Source: Alteraurantiacibacter aestuarii
GTDB taxonomy: Bacteria > Pseudomonadota > Alphaproteobacteria > Sphingomonadales > Sphingomonadaceae
Length of the DNA: 64,000 bases
Assembly: GCF_009827405.1 (NCBI RefSeq)
Contig: NZ_WTYY01000003.1
Location: forward strand, 310,001 to 374,000
Direction of reading: 5' to 3'
Shown one piece after another: positions 45,457 to 53,881 of the stretch. The translations under genes and the position numbers were made by a program. The notes under the pieces are model-generated. The model saw only the letters and a program-made list of their open reading frames with translations. It was not told the origin of the DNA and made no database searches. Each line of letters opens with the position of its first letter. Within the stretch, counting starts at the first letter, position 1.

Positions 45457-45947
45457 CACTTCAACTCCTCTTCGCCCAAACCACGGGCAGCATCCGACGG
45501 GGCCGGAATATTGGGCATGGCGCCGCCCTGATGCAGCGCCACCATTCCATACCGGCTCATGAACTTCCATGTCCCCTCGGTCTTCACATAGTGATCCTCG
45601 AACCCGCCGACATAGATCGCGCCCGATGGCTGCGGCGGCGTGGTGCCTTCGTGGCTGGAGAGCATGGTCAGGTAATTGGTCCCGCGCGCCTCGTTCTCGG
45701 AGATCACCTCCACCAGCACATTGGTGACGATGTGGCGCACCAGTATCGGCGGGCGGTCACGGAAGATCGCCTGCACGCGGTCACGCCCGTGATAGGGGTG
45801 ATCGGGCTGGAACGGCCGCGCCAGTATGCAGTCTTGCGTGAACAGTTCGGCCAGCGCGGCGTGATCGCCGTTATCGGCATATCTGGCGAACAGCAGCGGC
45901 AGTTTGCCGCATTCATGCTCGATCAGCAGGCGTTTCTTGTCCTTCAT
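45456..45947 (-). CDS. SnoaL-like/NTF2-fold protein 2
   Basis: 163 residues from ATG 45947 (TGATG with the preceding gene). Opens with LLIEHECGKLPLLFARYADNGDHAALAELF, a SnoaL_4-type start, then HPYHGRDRVQAIFRDRP and HIVTNVLVEV, with GTWKFMSRYG near the end. The family contains scytalone dehydratase and ring-hydroxylating dioxygenase small-subunit folds; no dioxygenase large subunit is present. Likely dehydratase or isomerase. Confidence 0.85.
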   Translation of the reverse strand: MKDKKRLLIEHECGKLPLLFARYADNGDHAALAELFTQDCILARPFQPDHPYHGRDRVQAIFRDRPPILVRHIVTNVLVEVISENEARGTNYLTMLSSHEGTTPPQPSGAIYVGGFEDHYVKTEGTWKFMSRYGMVALHQGGAMPNIPAPSDAARGLGEEELK

Positions 45948-46381
45948 CACTCGGCTCCCCCAGCTTGGGCTTCGGCATCGATTTCAGCAAAGGCTTCATT
46001 GACGATGCGGAAGCTGTCCACTGCCGCCGGGATGCCGGCATAGATGCCCACCTGCAGCAGAACTTCGCGGATTTCCTCCCGCGTCAGCCCATTGTTCAGT
46101 GCACCGCGTGTGTGGATTTTCAGTTCGTGGCTGCGGCCCAGCACCGCGATCATGGCCAGGTTGATGAGGCTGCGATCCCGGCGCGGAAGCTCTTCCTCGC
46201 GTCCCCAGTTCCAGCCCCAGCAATAGGTGGCGACCAGTTCCTGCAGCGGCGCGTTGAAAGGATTGGGATTGGATGTCGCCTTGTTCACATAGGCATCGCC
46301 CAGAACCTCGCGGCGGATTGTCATGCCGCGTTCGAACATTTCGGCGCCGGTCATTTCGGAAGGGTTCTTCGTGTCACTCAT
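45947..46381 (-). CDS. Carboxymuconolactone decarboxylase family protein
   Basis: 144 residues from ATG 46381. LPRRDRSLINLAMIAVLGR, ELKIHTRGALNNGLTREEI and IYAGIPAAVDSFRIVNEAF match PcaC-type 4-carboxymuconolactone decarboxylase. It has a single Cys and lacks the CxxC of the AhpD peroxidase branch, which favours the decarboxylase or isomerase side. Coupled to the SnoaL-like gene by TGATG. Confidence 0.9.
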   Translation of the reverse strand: MSDTKNPSEMTGAEMFERGMTIRREVLGDAYVNKATSNPNPFNAPLQELVATYCWGWNWGREEELPRRDRSLINLAMIAVLGRSHELKIHTRGALNNGLTREEIREVLLQVGIYAGIPAAVDSFRIVNEAFAEIDAEAQAGGAE

Positions 46382-46400
46382 TGTGTCTATCCTCAAATCC

Positions 46401-46826
46401 TCATTGCAGCCGGAGATCGGCTGCATCGTCAAATGGGTGGAAATATTCGACGTCCTGCCCGCAAACAGAATGCCCCATCGCCGAGACCCCGGCTCTCCCC
46501 TCCAGCCATTTGGAATAGGCGCGAAACAAGGCGATACGCCCCTGCAGATTGTTCACGGAATCTGCTGGGCTGATGAAGGCTGAGCCGCCGAGGAGACCCA
46601 TCGCCTGCCTGCAGGCCGCATTCTCCGGGAACCCAGCAACACAAATGGTATTGTAGCAGGCCTGGGCCTGACCAACAAAGACCCTCGTCCTTTCAATGCC
46701 CGCAGCGTTTTCGGTTTCGAGTTTCCTGGTTTGCCAGCCATCATACAGCATTTGCGCGCCGATGGTCACAGCAGAGACGACGACCGCAAATGGCGCCATT
46801 CGTGCGAACCTGGCCAAGCCCTTCAT
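46401..46826 (-). CDS. Membrane-anchored hypothetical protein in the esterase operon
   Basis: 141 residues. N-terminal helix FAVVVSAVTIGAQMLYDGW anchors the protein; a coiled-coil-like stretch KLETENAAGIERTRVF follows. The rest has five Cys (YNTICVAG, NAACRQAM and others). Start overlaps the serine hydrolase stop by ATGA, so it is co-translated. Not recognised. Confidence 0.65.
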   Translation of the reverse strand: MKGLARFARMAPFAVVVSAVTIGAQMLYDGWQTRKLETENAAGIERTRVFVGQAQACYNTICVAGFPENAACRQAMGLLGGSAFISPADSVNNLQGRIALFRAYSKWLEGRAGVSAMGHSVCGQDVEYFHPFDDAADLRLQ

Positions 46827-48055
46827 CCGATCACCCCGTAAACCGCATCAATCAGCCGCCTTGCGCGCGGGCCGTTATCGCCCACGGCATGCATCTGGTT
46901 GCAGCAGTATGAGAAGCCGAGCTTCGCGTCAGGATCGCCAAAGCCGATCGATCCGCCAAGGCCGTGATGGCCGAAGCTGCGCATGTTGGGCCCCATATAG
47001 ACTGCTTCCGGGGTGTTGAGCAGCACACCCAGCGCCTGGTGATAAGGCCGGTCCTGCAGCAGCTCCATCTGGTTGTGCTGTTCGGTAATCATCGCTTCGA
47101 GCTGGTTCTTCGACAGCAGTGAAATGCCGTCCACCTCGCCCGTGGCCGCGCCATAGATGCGCGCCACGCCCCGCGCATTGCCGTGGCCCGATCCGCTGGC
47201 GATCTCCACTTCGCGCCAGCGCGGCGAGTTCATCGTGGCGTGCCATGGTTCGGACGGGTTCTGCAGGAAGGCAAAGCTGCGCAGCACCGCGCCATCCTGC
47301 CAGCCTTCGGGCGTGGTCGGCTTGTCCGGCACCGCCTGGTCCTTGGCCGCGAACAGCCGCGCGCCGGTGTTGGGCAGGACTTCGGCGACATGGCTCTGTT
47401 CAGCCGCATCCATTCCGCCAATGTTGTATTCCGCATGCAGCGGCCCGGTAACCTTTTCGCGCAGGAACGGCCCCACGGTCTTGCCCGTGACCCGGCGCAT
47501 GATCTCTCCCAGCAGGAAGCCCTGATTATGCACGTGATAGGCCGCGCGCGTGCCCGGCTGCCACAACGGCTCCTGCACTTCCAGCGCATGGATATAGGCA
47601 TCGAAATCGAAGAAGCCGCCGGGATACATGGTGTCCGTGGTCAGCACCGGAATGCCCGCGCGGTGATCGAGGCACCAGCGCACGAGGATGTCCTCTTTTC
47701 CATTCTGCGCGAACTCCGGCCAGTAATGCGCCACCGGCTTGTCGATATCGATCAGCCCGGCATCGACACACATGTTGAAGGCAATGCCGGTCACGCCCTT
47801 GGCCACACTCATCATGCAGACGGTGGAATGCTCGTCCCATTGCTGCGTGCGGGCGGAATTGGCCCAGCCGCCCCAAAGGTCGACCACGGTCTCGCCATCG
47901 ATGACGACAGAGCAGCCCGCGCCCAGCTCCTCCTCTTCGCGGAAATTCTCGATGAAGGCGTCCACGGCCGGGCGGAAACGTTCATCATAGCGGCCCTTCA
48001 GCGGGAAGCTCCCGCCGCGTGCCTCAATCGTTTCGCTGAATTCCGCCTGCGACAA
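46823..48055 (-). CDS. CubicO-type serine hydrolase 2 (esterase)
   Basis: 410 residues from TTG 48055: GGGGAG lies seven bases upstream, while the longer frame to 48070 has no site. Nucleophile SVAK in CMMSVAKGVTG (SxxK) near residue 85, tyrosine region PGTRAAYHVHNQGFLLGEI, and HHGLGGSIGFGDPDAKLG at the C-terminus, all typical of beta-lactamase-fold esterases (EstA/LipL group). No signal peptide. Heads the leftward operon with the 141-residue protein, PcaC-like and two SnoaL-like genes; divergent from the flavin hydroxylase across a palindromic promoter region. Confidence 0.9.
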   Translation of the reverse strand: MSQAEFSETIEARGGSFPLKGRYDERFRPAVDAFIENFREEEELGAGCSVVIDGETVVDLWGGWANSARTQQWDEHSTVCMMSVAKGVTGIAFNMCVDAGLIDIDKPVAHYWPEFAQNGKEDILVRWCLDHRAGIPVLTTDTMYPGGFFDFDAYIHALEVQEPLWQPGTRAAYHVHNQGFLLGEIMRRVTGKTVGPFLREKVTGPLHAEYNIGGMDAAEQSHVAEVLPNTGARLFAAKDQAVPDKPTTPEGWQDGAVLRSFAFLQNPSEPWHATMNSPRWREVEIASGSGHGNARGVARIYGAATGEVDGISLLSKNQLEAMITEQHNQMELLQDRPYHQALGVLLNTPEAVYMGPNMRSFGHHGLGGSIGFGDPDAKLGFSYCCNQMHAVGDNGPRARRLIDAVYGVIG

Positions 48056-48090
48056 ACCGTATCTCCCCAATATCGTGGTCTTTGCGACTC

Positions 48091-48102
48091 TAACGTACGT
48101 TA
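48091..48102. promoter_or_regulatory. Perfect 12-bp palindrome, candidate operator
   Basis: TAACGTACGTTA, perfectly self-complementary, in the divergent 129-bp region between the esterase operon and the flavin hydroxylase. Length and ACGT-rich core resemble binding sites of TetR-family repressors. No regulator gene is adjacent. Confidence 0.6.
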
Positions 48103-48184
48103 CAACTAGGGAAGTGAGTCCACATGCGAAAGTGGCTTTGCAGCTTCAATTGCAATCGGCCATGATATGCGCCGGGAGAGTGTG

Positions 48185-49363
48185 ATGCATGATGTGATTA
48201 TCGCGGGCGGCGGGCCAACCGGCTTCCTCACCGCGCTGGGTCTGGCGCAGGCGGGCTGCGACGTGCTGCTGCTGGAAGCGGGCGATACCATTATCGATAG
48301 CCCGCGTGCGGCGGTCTATCACTGGTCGCTGCTGGACGGGCTGGAGCGGCTGGGCATTCGCGAGGAGGCCGAGGCCACCGGCATCGTGAAGGATGACTAT
48401 ACCTGGCTGATCAAGCGCACGGACGAGCACATCCGCTACCGGCTGGATGTGCTGGGCGATGTCACCCCGTTCAATTACAACATCAACATGGGTCAGGACG
48501 TGCTGGCCGGAATCGCCAGGGCGCGGCTGGAGAAGCTATCCAATGCCGAGATCCGCTTTGGCGCAAGGGTGGAGACGCTGGCGCAGGACGACGCCGGAGT
48601 AACGGTTACGCTGGCAGGTGGTGAGGAATTGCGCGCCAAATATGTGGTGGGCGCAGATGGCGCGGGCAGCACGGTGCGCGGGTGCCTGGGCCTGACATTC
48701 GATGGCTTCACCTGGCCGGAGCGCTTCGTTGCCACCAATGTCTATCATGACTTTGCCGGCGCTGGTTATGGCCTCTCCACCATGGTGGTGGACGAGAAAT
48801 GGGGCGCGGTGATCGTGATCATCGCCCGCGATGGCCTGTGGCGCTGCACCTATATGGAAGATGCCTCACTGCCGGAGGAGACCTATCTCGACCGCCTGCC
48901 CGCCGCTTACGAGCACCTGCTACCCGGTAAGGATGGCTACCGCCTGTCCAGCGCCGCGCCTTACAAGATGCACCAGCGCTGCGCCTCCACCTTCCGCAAG
49001 GGCCGCGTGCTGCTGGCGGGTGACAGCGCGCATGTCACCAACCCCACCGGCGGCTTTGGCCTGACCACCGGCCTGTTTGACAGCTATGCGCTGTGGCCCA
49101 CGCTGGCCGCCGTGGTGCTGGAAGGCGCGGACCCGGCGCTGCTGGACGTGTGGGCCAAGGAACGGCGCGACGTGTTCCTGGACAAGACCAGCCCGATGGC
49201 GATCCACTACAAGGACTTCCTGTTCCACGCCTTCCGCGGCGATGATGCGAAATTGCAGGATGCCGTGGCCGGAATGCGCCGGATGCAGAACGATCCCGAC
49301 TATTGCCGCGAGCGGCTGATGTTCACCAAAGGGCTGGAGACGACCAGTCCGGCGGAGCGGTGA
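48185..49363 (+). CDS. FAD-dependent aromatic-ring-hydroxylase-like monooxygenase
   Basis: 392 residues from ATG 48185 (GGGAGAG five bases upstream). Group A flavin monooxygenase motifs: IIAGGGPTGFLTALGL (GxGxxG), GADGAGSTVRG (DG motif) and LLAGDSAHVTNPTGGFGL (GD motif). Such enzymes hydroxylate phenols or related enols using NAD(P)H and oxygen. Short for the group (no thioredoxin-like C-terminal domain). Divergent from the esterase operon. Confidence 0.92.
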   Translation: MHDVIIAGGGPTGFLTALGLAQAGCDVLLLEAGDTIIDSPRAAVYHWSLLDGLERLGIREEAEATGIVKDDYTWLIKRTDEHIRYRLDVLGDVTPFNYNINMGQDVLAGIARARLEKLSNAEIRFGARVETLAQDDAGVTVTLAGGEELRAKYVVGADGAGSTVRGCLGLTFDGFTWPERFVATNVYHDFAGAGYGLSTMVVDEKWGAVIVIIARDGLWRCTYMEDASLPEETYLDRLPAAYEHLLPGKDGYRLSSAAPYKMHQRCASTFRKGRVLLAGDSAHVTNPTGGFGLTTGLFDSYALWPTLAAVVLEGADPALLDVWAKERRDVFLDKTSPMAIHYKDFLFHAFRGDDAKLQDAVAGMRRMQNDPDYCRERLMFTKGLETTSPAER

Positions 49364-49396
49364 TGGCTTTCCAAAGGTTCAGATTAGGGCTGCTGA

Positions 49397-49906
49397 ATGA
49401 TCATTTACTCTACCAAAACCCCGCCCAGAATGCTCTACCAAAGGCTCGTCATCGGTTTGATAATCATCACATTATTCATGCTGATGTATATCCTGCCTCT
49501 GTTCATGAATCGTGCAATTTCTGAAAAGTGGCTCGCCGACTTTTTGATTATTTGCGGTATTTTTTCGACATATTTGGTGATCATGCAATTCGCGCACAAA
49601 AACTACCGCGTGCGCGTTGATGAGGATTTTGTATGTTGGCGGAAAGTTGGCTTCAACCGCTCAGAAAAATCCGAGATCGCAGTTGGTCTTGGCGATTTTT
49701 CCGCACTGGTCGCTGAGGTTGGCACCCATGGCATGAACCCATTCGAAGCAGTGTTTCTGTTTCAGGACGCTGAGGAAACGCCAAGCATCACTCTGTCTCG
49801 GCAATATTTGCGCGACGCTGACATTGCCGAGCTGTTGCAACTTATCATCGCCGAATCCGACCCGGTCTGCGATCCGCTGTTGCTGGAATTTATCGCCAAT
49901 CAATGA
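49397..49906 (+). CDS. AT-rich two-TM membrane protein, unknown
   Basis: 169 residues. Two N-terminal hydrophobic helices (LVIGLIIITLFMLMYILPL and WLADFLIICGIFSTYLVIM) and a cytoplasmic-looking C-terminal domain with acidic and Phe-rich sequence. One 60-base line I counted is 40% GC, far below the flanking genes, indicating recent acquisition. It lies 33 bp after the flavin hydroxylase. Function not recognised. Confidence 0.7.
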   Translation: MIIYSTKTPPRMLYQRLVIGLIIITLFMLMYILPLFMNRAISEKWLADFLIICGIFSTYLVIMQFAHKNYRVRVDEDFVCWRKVGFNRSEKSEIAVGLGDFSALVAEVGTHGMNPFEAVFLFQDAEETPSITLSRQYLRDADIAELLQLIIAESDPVCDPLLLEFIANQ

Positions 49907-49924
49907 GTATCCGGATACTTCGGA

Positions 49925-50728
49925 TCAATCCAGATACGCAATCGTCCGCAGCTCCACGCTCTGCCTAGGGGCGGCTCCAGCCAGCGCGGTGGTATCCTGA
50001 AAGGCGGAGTGCGCGGTGAACTGCACCGCGTCGCGCTCGGAGTCGAACAGCTTGAAGGCCAGCGCCTCGCTCGGCTGCATCTGCGGCACCCAGTACCATT
50101 TGTGCTCCGGATTGTAGGCCAGGTTGAAGCCCCATAGCGAGCGCGATGCGCCGCCGAGGCCGCCGATGATCTCGCTGTCGAACAGGTCGTCACGCGTCAC
50201 CGTGCGCGCATCGCACAGGGCCAGCGGGGCGCTTTCGACCGGCAGGATCGGCCGCCAGACGTTGATCAGCATGTGCCGCTTCGCCAGCCGCCGCTCTGCC
50301 TCTTCCGCAGGCAGCAGGTCGCGCGTGTAGTCGGCCACGGTGCGTGCGCCGTAATCGACATGGGCGCCGAATGCGGGCTGGTTGTGGCCGTGGGTGCCAC
50401 TGGCACTGGTGCGGATGATCGGGCCGAAGCTGACCACCTTGTCCGCCCCGGTCAGCGCTTGCACCAGTGCCTCGGTCTGGCGGCAATAGGTGGCCAGCTG
50501 GTCTGCATCGGTATAGTCGGCAATGCCGCTGGACCGGTCCACCAGCACGAAGCCGTTGCGCTCCAGCGCCAGCTCTTCTGAGTGCGGGCGCAGGTCGTGA
50601 ATCGTGATCTGCCGCTCGTCTCCGGGCCAATAGCTGCGCTCGCGGTCGCCCGCATAGAAAGTCGCCTTCTCGCCGCGCACGACATATTTCATCGTGGTTT
50701 GCACGTCGCGGGTCTGGGTGTGGGTCAT
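49925..50728 (-). CDS. CmcJ/NvfI-family oxidoreductase
   Basis: 267 residues from ATG 50728 with AAGGA upstream. ITIHDLRPHSEELALERNGF, FGPIIRTSASGTHGHNQPA, AHVDYGARTV and LINVWRPILPVESAPLAL match the CmcJ/NvfI/AsqJ-like family, in which HxD...H residues usually hold iron and use 2-oxoglutarate or act in a methoxylation complex; His in AHVDYG (H-x-D) is visible, and the distal His is in NPEHKWYW. Members are known from cephamycin biosynthesis (CmcJ) and fungal meroterpenoids. In a bacterial catabolic cluster it may oxidise a similar natural product. The C-terminus converges on the AT-rich gene; divergent from the AAHS transporter. Confidence 0.83.
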   Translation of the reverse strand: MTHTQTRDVQTTMKYVVRGEKATFYAGDRERSYWPGDERQITIHDLRPHSEELALERNGFVLVDRSSGIADYTDADQLATYCRQTEALVQALTGADKVVSFGPIIRTSASGTHGHNQPAFGAHVDYGARTVADYTRDLLPAEEAERRLAKRHMLINVWRPILPVESAPLALCDARTVTRDDLFDSEIIGGLGGASRSLWGFNLAYNPEHKWYWVPQMQPSEALAFKLFDSERDAVQFTAHSAFQDTTALAGAAPRQSVELRTIAYLD

Positions 50729-50782
50729 GCTGGCATCCTTGGCGGTCTTATTCTTTTGACGGACCTTATTTAGCACCATAGC

Positions 50783-50794
50783 CTTGCGTGCAAG
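50783..50794. promoter_or_regulatory. Inverted repeat in the CmcJ-like/MFS divergent promoter
   Basis: CTTGC-GT-GCAAG in the 105-bp gap between the two divergent genes, close to the middle. A candidate operator. Confidence 0.4.
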
Positions 50795-50833
50795 CCGCCA
50801 TCGAGCGGCATGGGAGAGGGAGGCCAAGGGGCC

Positions 50834-52192
50834 ATGCACGTAGTCGATCCGCGTATCGTGATGCGCGAGCGTCCGATGAACCTGAAGCAATACGGCGTGG
50901 TGGCGCTGTGCGTGCTGATCAACATGATCGACGGGTATGACATTCTGGCACTGGCGCAGGCAGGCAGCGCGCTGAAGACCGAATGGGGCATGAGCGATGC
51001 TGCGCTGGGCACATTGCTGGCCATGAACCTGGTCGGCATGGCGGTGGGCGCGCTGGGCGTATCGCCGGTGGCGGACCAGTGGGGCCGCCGCCCGGCGATG
51101 CTGATCTGCCTGCTGTTCATGAGCATCGGCATGGCGATATCCGCCGGGTCTGACGGCTTCCTGGTGATGGCGACGGGCCGCCTGATCACTGGCATCGGCA
51201 TTGGCGGGATGACCAGCACCGCAGGCACTCTGGCGCTGGAATATGCCAGCCAGAAGCGGCGCGAATTTGCCACCAGCGCGGTGGCGGCGGCCTATCCCGT
51301 GGGGACCATCATCGGTGCCTATGTCGCGGTGGCGGTGCTCGACACCTATGGCTGGCGCGGTATCTTCTGGGTGGGCGGATCGCTGTCTGCCATCCTGTTC
51401 CCGATCGCCTTCATCTGGCTGCCCGAAAGCCTCGACTTCCTGCTGACGCGCCAGCCCAAGGGCGCGCTGGAAACCACCAACAAGGTTCTGCGACGCATGC
51501 GCGTGCCGGAGATTTCACAGCTTCCGCCGCGCCCGCAGGATTCGACCGAAGGCTCCACCGCGCTGAGCGAAATCCTCCAACCGGTTCACCGAAACGAGCT
51601 GATCTTCAAACTGTTCATCGCCCATGCGCTGAACATGTTCGCCTGGTATTTCATCATCAACTGGGGACCGCCGCTGGTGGCAGAGGCAGGCGCGTCTGAC
51701 GCGCTGGGCGCGCGCTATTCGGCGTGGGTTTCCTATGGCGGGATCATCGGCGGCCTGTCCGCGGGCTTCTTCTGCGGCGTGGTGGGCGTGAAACGGATGA
51801 TGTGGCTGACGATGGTCAGCCTGGCCATACTGATCACCCTGTTCGGCATGTTCGTGGGCAATCCCGGTGCGCTGCTGATCATCGCCCCGCTGATGGGCGC
51901 GGCGCTGTTCGGCTCCGCCGTCGCCAACTGGCTGACGATTGCCTATGCCTTCCCGCCCTATCTGCGCGCCACCGGGCTGGGCTTTGCCACCACGGCGGGC
52001 CGCGTGGGATCGATCTTCGGACCGATCGTGGGCGGCGCACTGCTGGGCACGCGCGAGGCCCCGCTCGACCTTGGCTTTGCCACCATCGACATCAGCATGA
52101 GCGTGGCCGCAGTCTGCGCAGTGATGGCGGTTCCGGCGATCCTGTCAGCCCTGACCTTCAACCGCGCACGGCGGGTAGAGCCGGGACGCTAG
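50834..52192 (+). CDS. MFS transporter of the aromatic acid:H+ symporter type
   Basis: About 452 residues, 12 TM helices expected. INMIDGYDILALA in TM1 is the D-G-x-D motif of the AAHS group (PcaK, BenK, MhpT), and DQWGRRPAMLI is the MFS loop 2-3 motif. These import aromatic carboxylates with protons. ATG 50834 is preferred over 50810 because AAGGGG lies just before it. Suggests that an aromatic or similar acid crosses the inner membrane for this pathway. Confidence 0.9.
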   Translation: MHVVDPRIVMRERPMNLKQYGVVALCVLINMIDGYDILALAQAGSALKTEWGMSDAALGTLLAMNLVGMAVGALGVSPVADQWGRRPAMLICLLFMSIGMAISAGSDGFLVMATGRLITGIGIGGMTSTAGTLALEYASQKRREFATSAVAAAYPVGTIIGAYVAVAVLDTYGWRGIFWVGGSLSAILFPIAFIWLPESLDFLLTRQPKGALETTNKVLRRMRVPEISQLPPRPQDSTEGSTALSEILQPVHRNELIFKLFIAHALNMFAWYFIINWGPPLVAEAGASDALGARYSAWVSYGGIIGGLSAGFFCGVVGVKRMMWLTMVSLAILITLFGMFVGNPGALLIIAPLMGAALFGSAVANWLTIAYAFPPYLRATGLGFATTAGRVGSIFGPIVGGALLGTREAPLDLGFATIDISMSVAAVCAVMAVPAILSALTFNRARRVEPGR

Positions 52193-52220
52193 CGAGGGCT
52201 GTCAGAACCGTTCCGGGCGG

Positions 52221-52601
52221 TCAGGAGTGGAAGGCGGCCACGGCGGGGCCGCTGTCGGTATATTCGCGCATGCGGGCGATCTTGCCGTCTTCATCGAAGG
52301 TGAAGACGAAGCAGAAGTCGTTCACATAAGAACCGCCCCTGATCAGCGGGCTGTCACAGGCGGTCATCACCACCACGTTGTTGCCATCGATCAGCGTGCC
52401 CTGATGGGTGAAGCGAATGCCGTCCACCAGCAGTGAGCGCGCGCCATCCAGCAGCGCCGCCAGCTGCGATGGCTCCATCCATCCCTGCCCCGGCAGCCAG
52501 ATTTTCGCACCCTCGGCGAAATAGCCCAGCATGGCCTTGGTATCGAGCGCGCGCACGCATTCCAGATAGGCAAGCGCTGTCTTTTCCGGATCGAAGCTCA
52601 T
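52221..52601 (-). CDS. SnoaL-like/NTF2-fold protein 3
   Basis: 126 residues from ATG 52601, overlapping the upstream MFS stop by ATGA. KTALAYLECVRALDTKAMLGYF, KIWLPGQGWMEPSQL, VMTACDSPLIRGG and KIARMREYTDSGP give the SnoaL pattern. Third such protein in the cluster. Likely isomerase, dehydratase or cyclase acting on a product of the oxygenases. Confidence 0.85.
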   Translation of the reverse strand: MSFDPEKTALAYLECVRALDTKAMLGYFAEGAKIWLPGQGWMEPSQLAALLDGARSLLVDGIRFTHQGTLIDGNNVVVMTACDSPLIRGGSYVNDFCFVFTFDEDGKIARMREYTDSGPAVAAFHS

Positions 52602-53881
52602 GCAGCCATTCCTTCTGTCTTGCGCGCCAGTATGCGCGGATTGGTTTCGGCCACGAACAGCGCCACCAGGCCGCCCAGCGCGGCCAGCCCCAGTTGCACA
52701 TACAGCGCCACGTCGAGCGAGTAGCTGTCTGCCAGCCGCCCGGTGATAGGTGGCAGGGCAAAGCCGCCGAAGATCTCTCCCACCGCCACAACCGCGCCCA
52801 TGGCGGTGGCGGCGCGCACACGGCCCAGCGTTTCCGCCGGGATGATGCCCATGAACAGGGGGAAGGAGCCAAGGCCCATCCAGCTGACAAACAGTAGCGC
52901 CGCGAGCATGGGCGCGGGACCCTGCACCCACAGCAATGTGGCGGGCGCGATCATCATCAGCGATACGAACAGCACCAGCGCAGGCTTGCGTCCCACGCGC
53001 TCTGAAAGCAGGCCAGCCAGCACCGCGCCCGCTGCCGGCGAGAAACCGATGGTGGCCATGATGTTGCTCCATGTTGCAGGAGCGATGCCGCGCGGGCCAT
53101 CAAGGTAGAGCGGCATGAAGATCGATCCGATCACCACCGTGCCCACCCCGAAGATGCTGACGATCGCACACAGCAGGATATTGCGGGTGGCCATGAGCGA
53201 GCGCATTTCGCGCAGTTCGCGCATTACCAGTGCGCCAATGCCCAGCGATGCAGCGGATTTGCGGGCGGCCACCGTTGCGGGATCAGGCTCCGGCTCTGAA
53301 ATCTTGCGCCAGATGATGGCGGCCAGGATCAGGCCGGGCACACCGGCCAGGAAGAAGGCCATCCGCCAGTCATAGGCCTCGGCGATGCGCACCAGCACGA
53401 TAGGGGCGAGCGCTGTGCCGATGATCGAACCGAACACGTTCTGGACGATGCCCGCGTTCAGGCCCTTGCGGCTTTCTGCCGAGGCGGCGACCATGATCGC
53501 CAGGCAGATGGGCAGGAACGGCCCCTCCGCCGCGCCCATCACGATCCGGCTGGCCAGCAGCGAACCGAAGCTCCACGCCAGGCCGGACATCATCGAGCAG
53601 AAGGAGAAGATCACCAGCGCCGCAATCAGGAACGGTTTGCGCCGGCCGATCAGATCGGACCAGCGGCCCACGAAATAGGCGCCCAGCGCCCAGGTCAGCG
53701 ACAGGCCGGAGCCGAGCCAGCCCAGTTGTTCATTGCTCAGGCCCATGTCGGCCTGCACCGCAGGGCCAAGGAAGGTCATGGACATGCGATCGAAATAGGC
53801 AAAGCCATAGGCCAGACCCAACAGCAGCAAGACTGTCAGCTCATAGCCTCTGGGAAATTTGGTCCCCTTGTTTTCGCTCAT
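52598..53881 (-). CDS. MFS transporter (ACS-type)
   Basis: 427 residues with 12 predicted TM helices. YGFAYFDRMSMTFLGPAVQ in TM1 and GRWSDLIGRRKPFL in loop 2-3 are typical of the anion:cation symporter group (ExuT, GarP types), which import organic acids. Divergent from the TonB receptor, so the two transport layers share a 352-bp regulatory gap. Coupled to SnoaL-like protein 3. Confidence 0.9.
   Translation of the reverse strand: MSENKGTKFPRGYELTVLLLLGLAYGFAYFDRMSMTFLGPAVQADMGLSNEQLGWLGSGLSLTWALGAYFVGRWSDLIGRRKPFLIAALVIFSFCSMMSGLAWSFGSLLASRIVMGAAEGPFLPICLAIMVAASAESRKGLNAGIVQNVFGSIIGTALAPIVLVRIAEAYDWRMAFFLAGVPGLILAAIIWRKISEPEPDPATVAARKSAASLGIGALVMRELREMRSLMATRNILLCAIVSIFGVGTVVIGSIFMPLYLDGPRGIAPATWSNIMATIGFSPAAGAVLAGLLSERVGRKPALVLFVSLMMIAPATLLWVQGPAPMLAALLFVSWMGLGSFPLFMGIIPAETLGRVRAATAMGAVVAVGEIFGGFALPPITGRLADSYSLDVALYVQLGLAALGGLVALFVAETNPRILARKTEGMAA

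Noticed and set aside
32041-50794. CTTG...CAAG half-sites before several cluster genes as one shared operator
   Set aside because: The sites at 32047, 33617, 34110 and 50783 have different spacers (one to five bases), so a common dimeric binding site is not supported.
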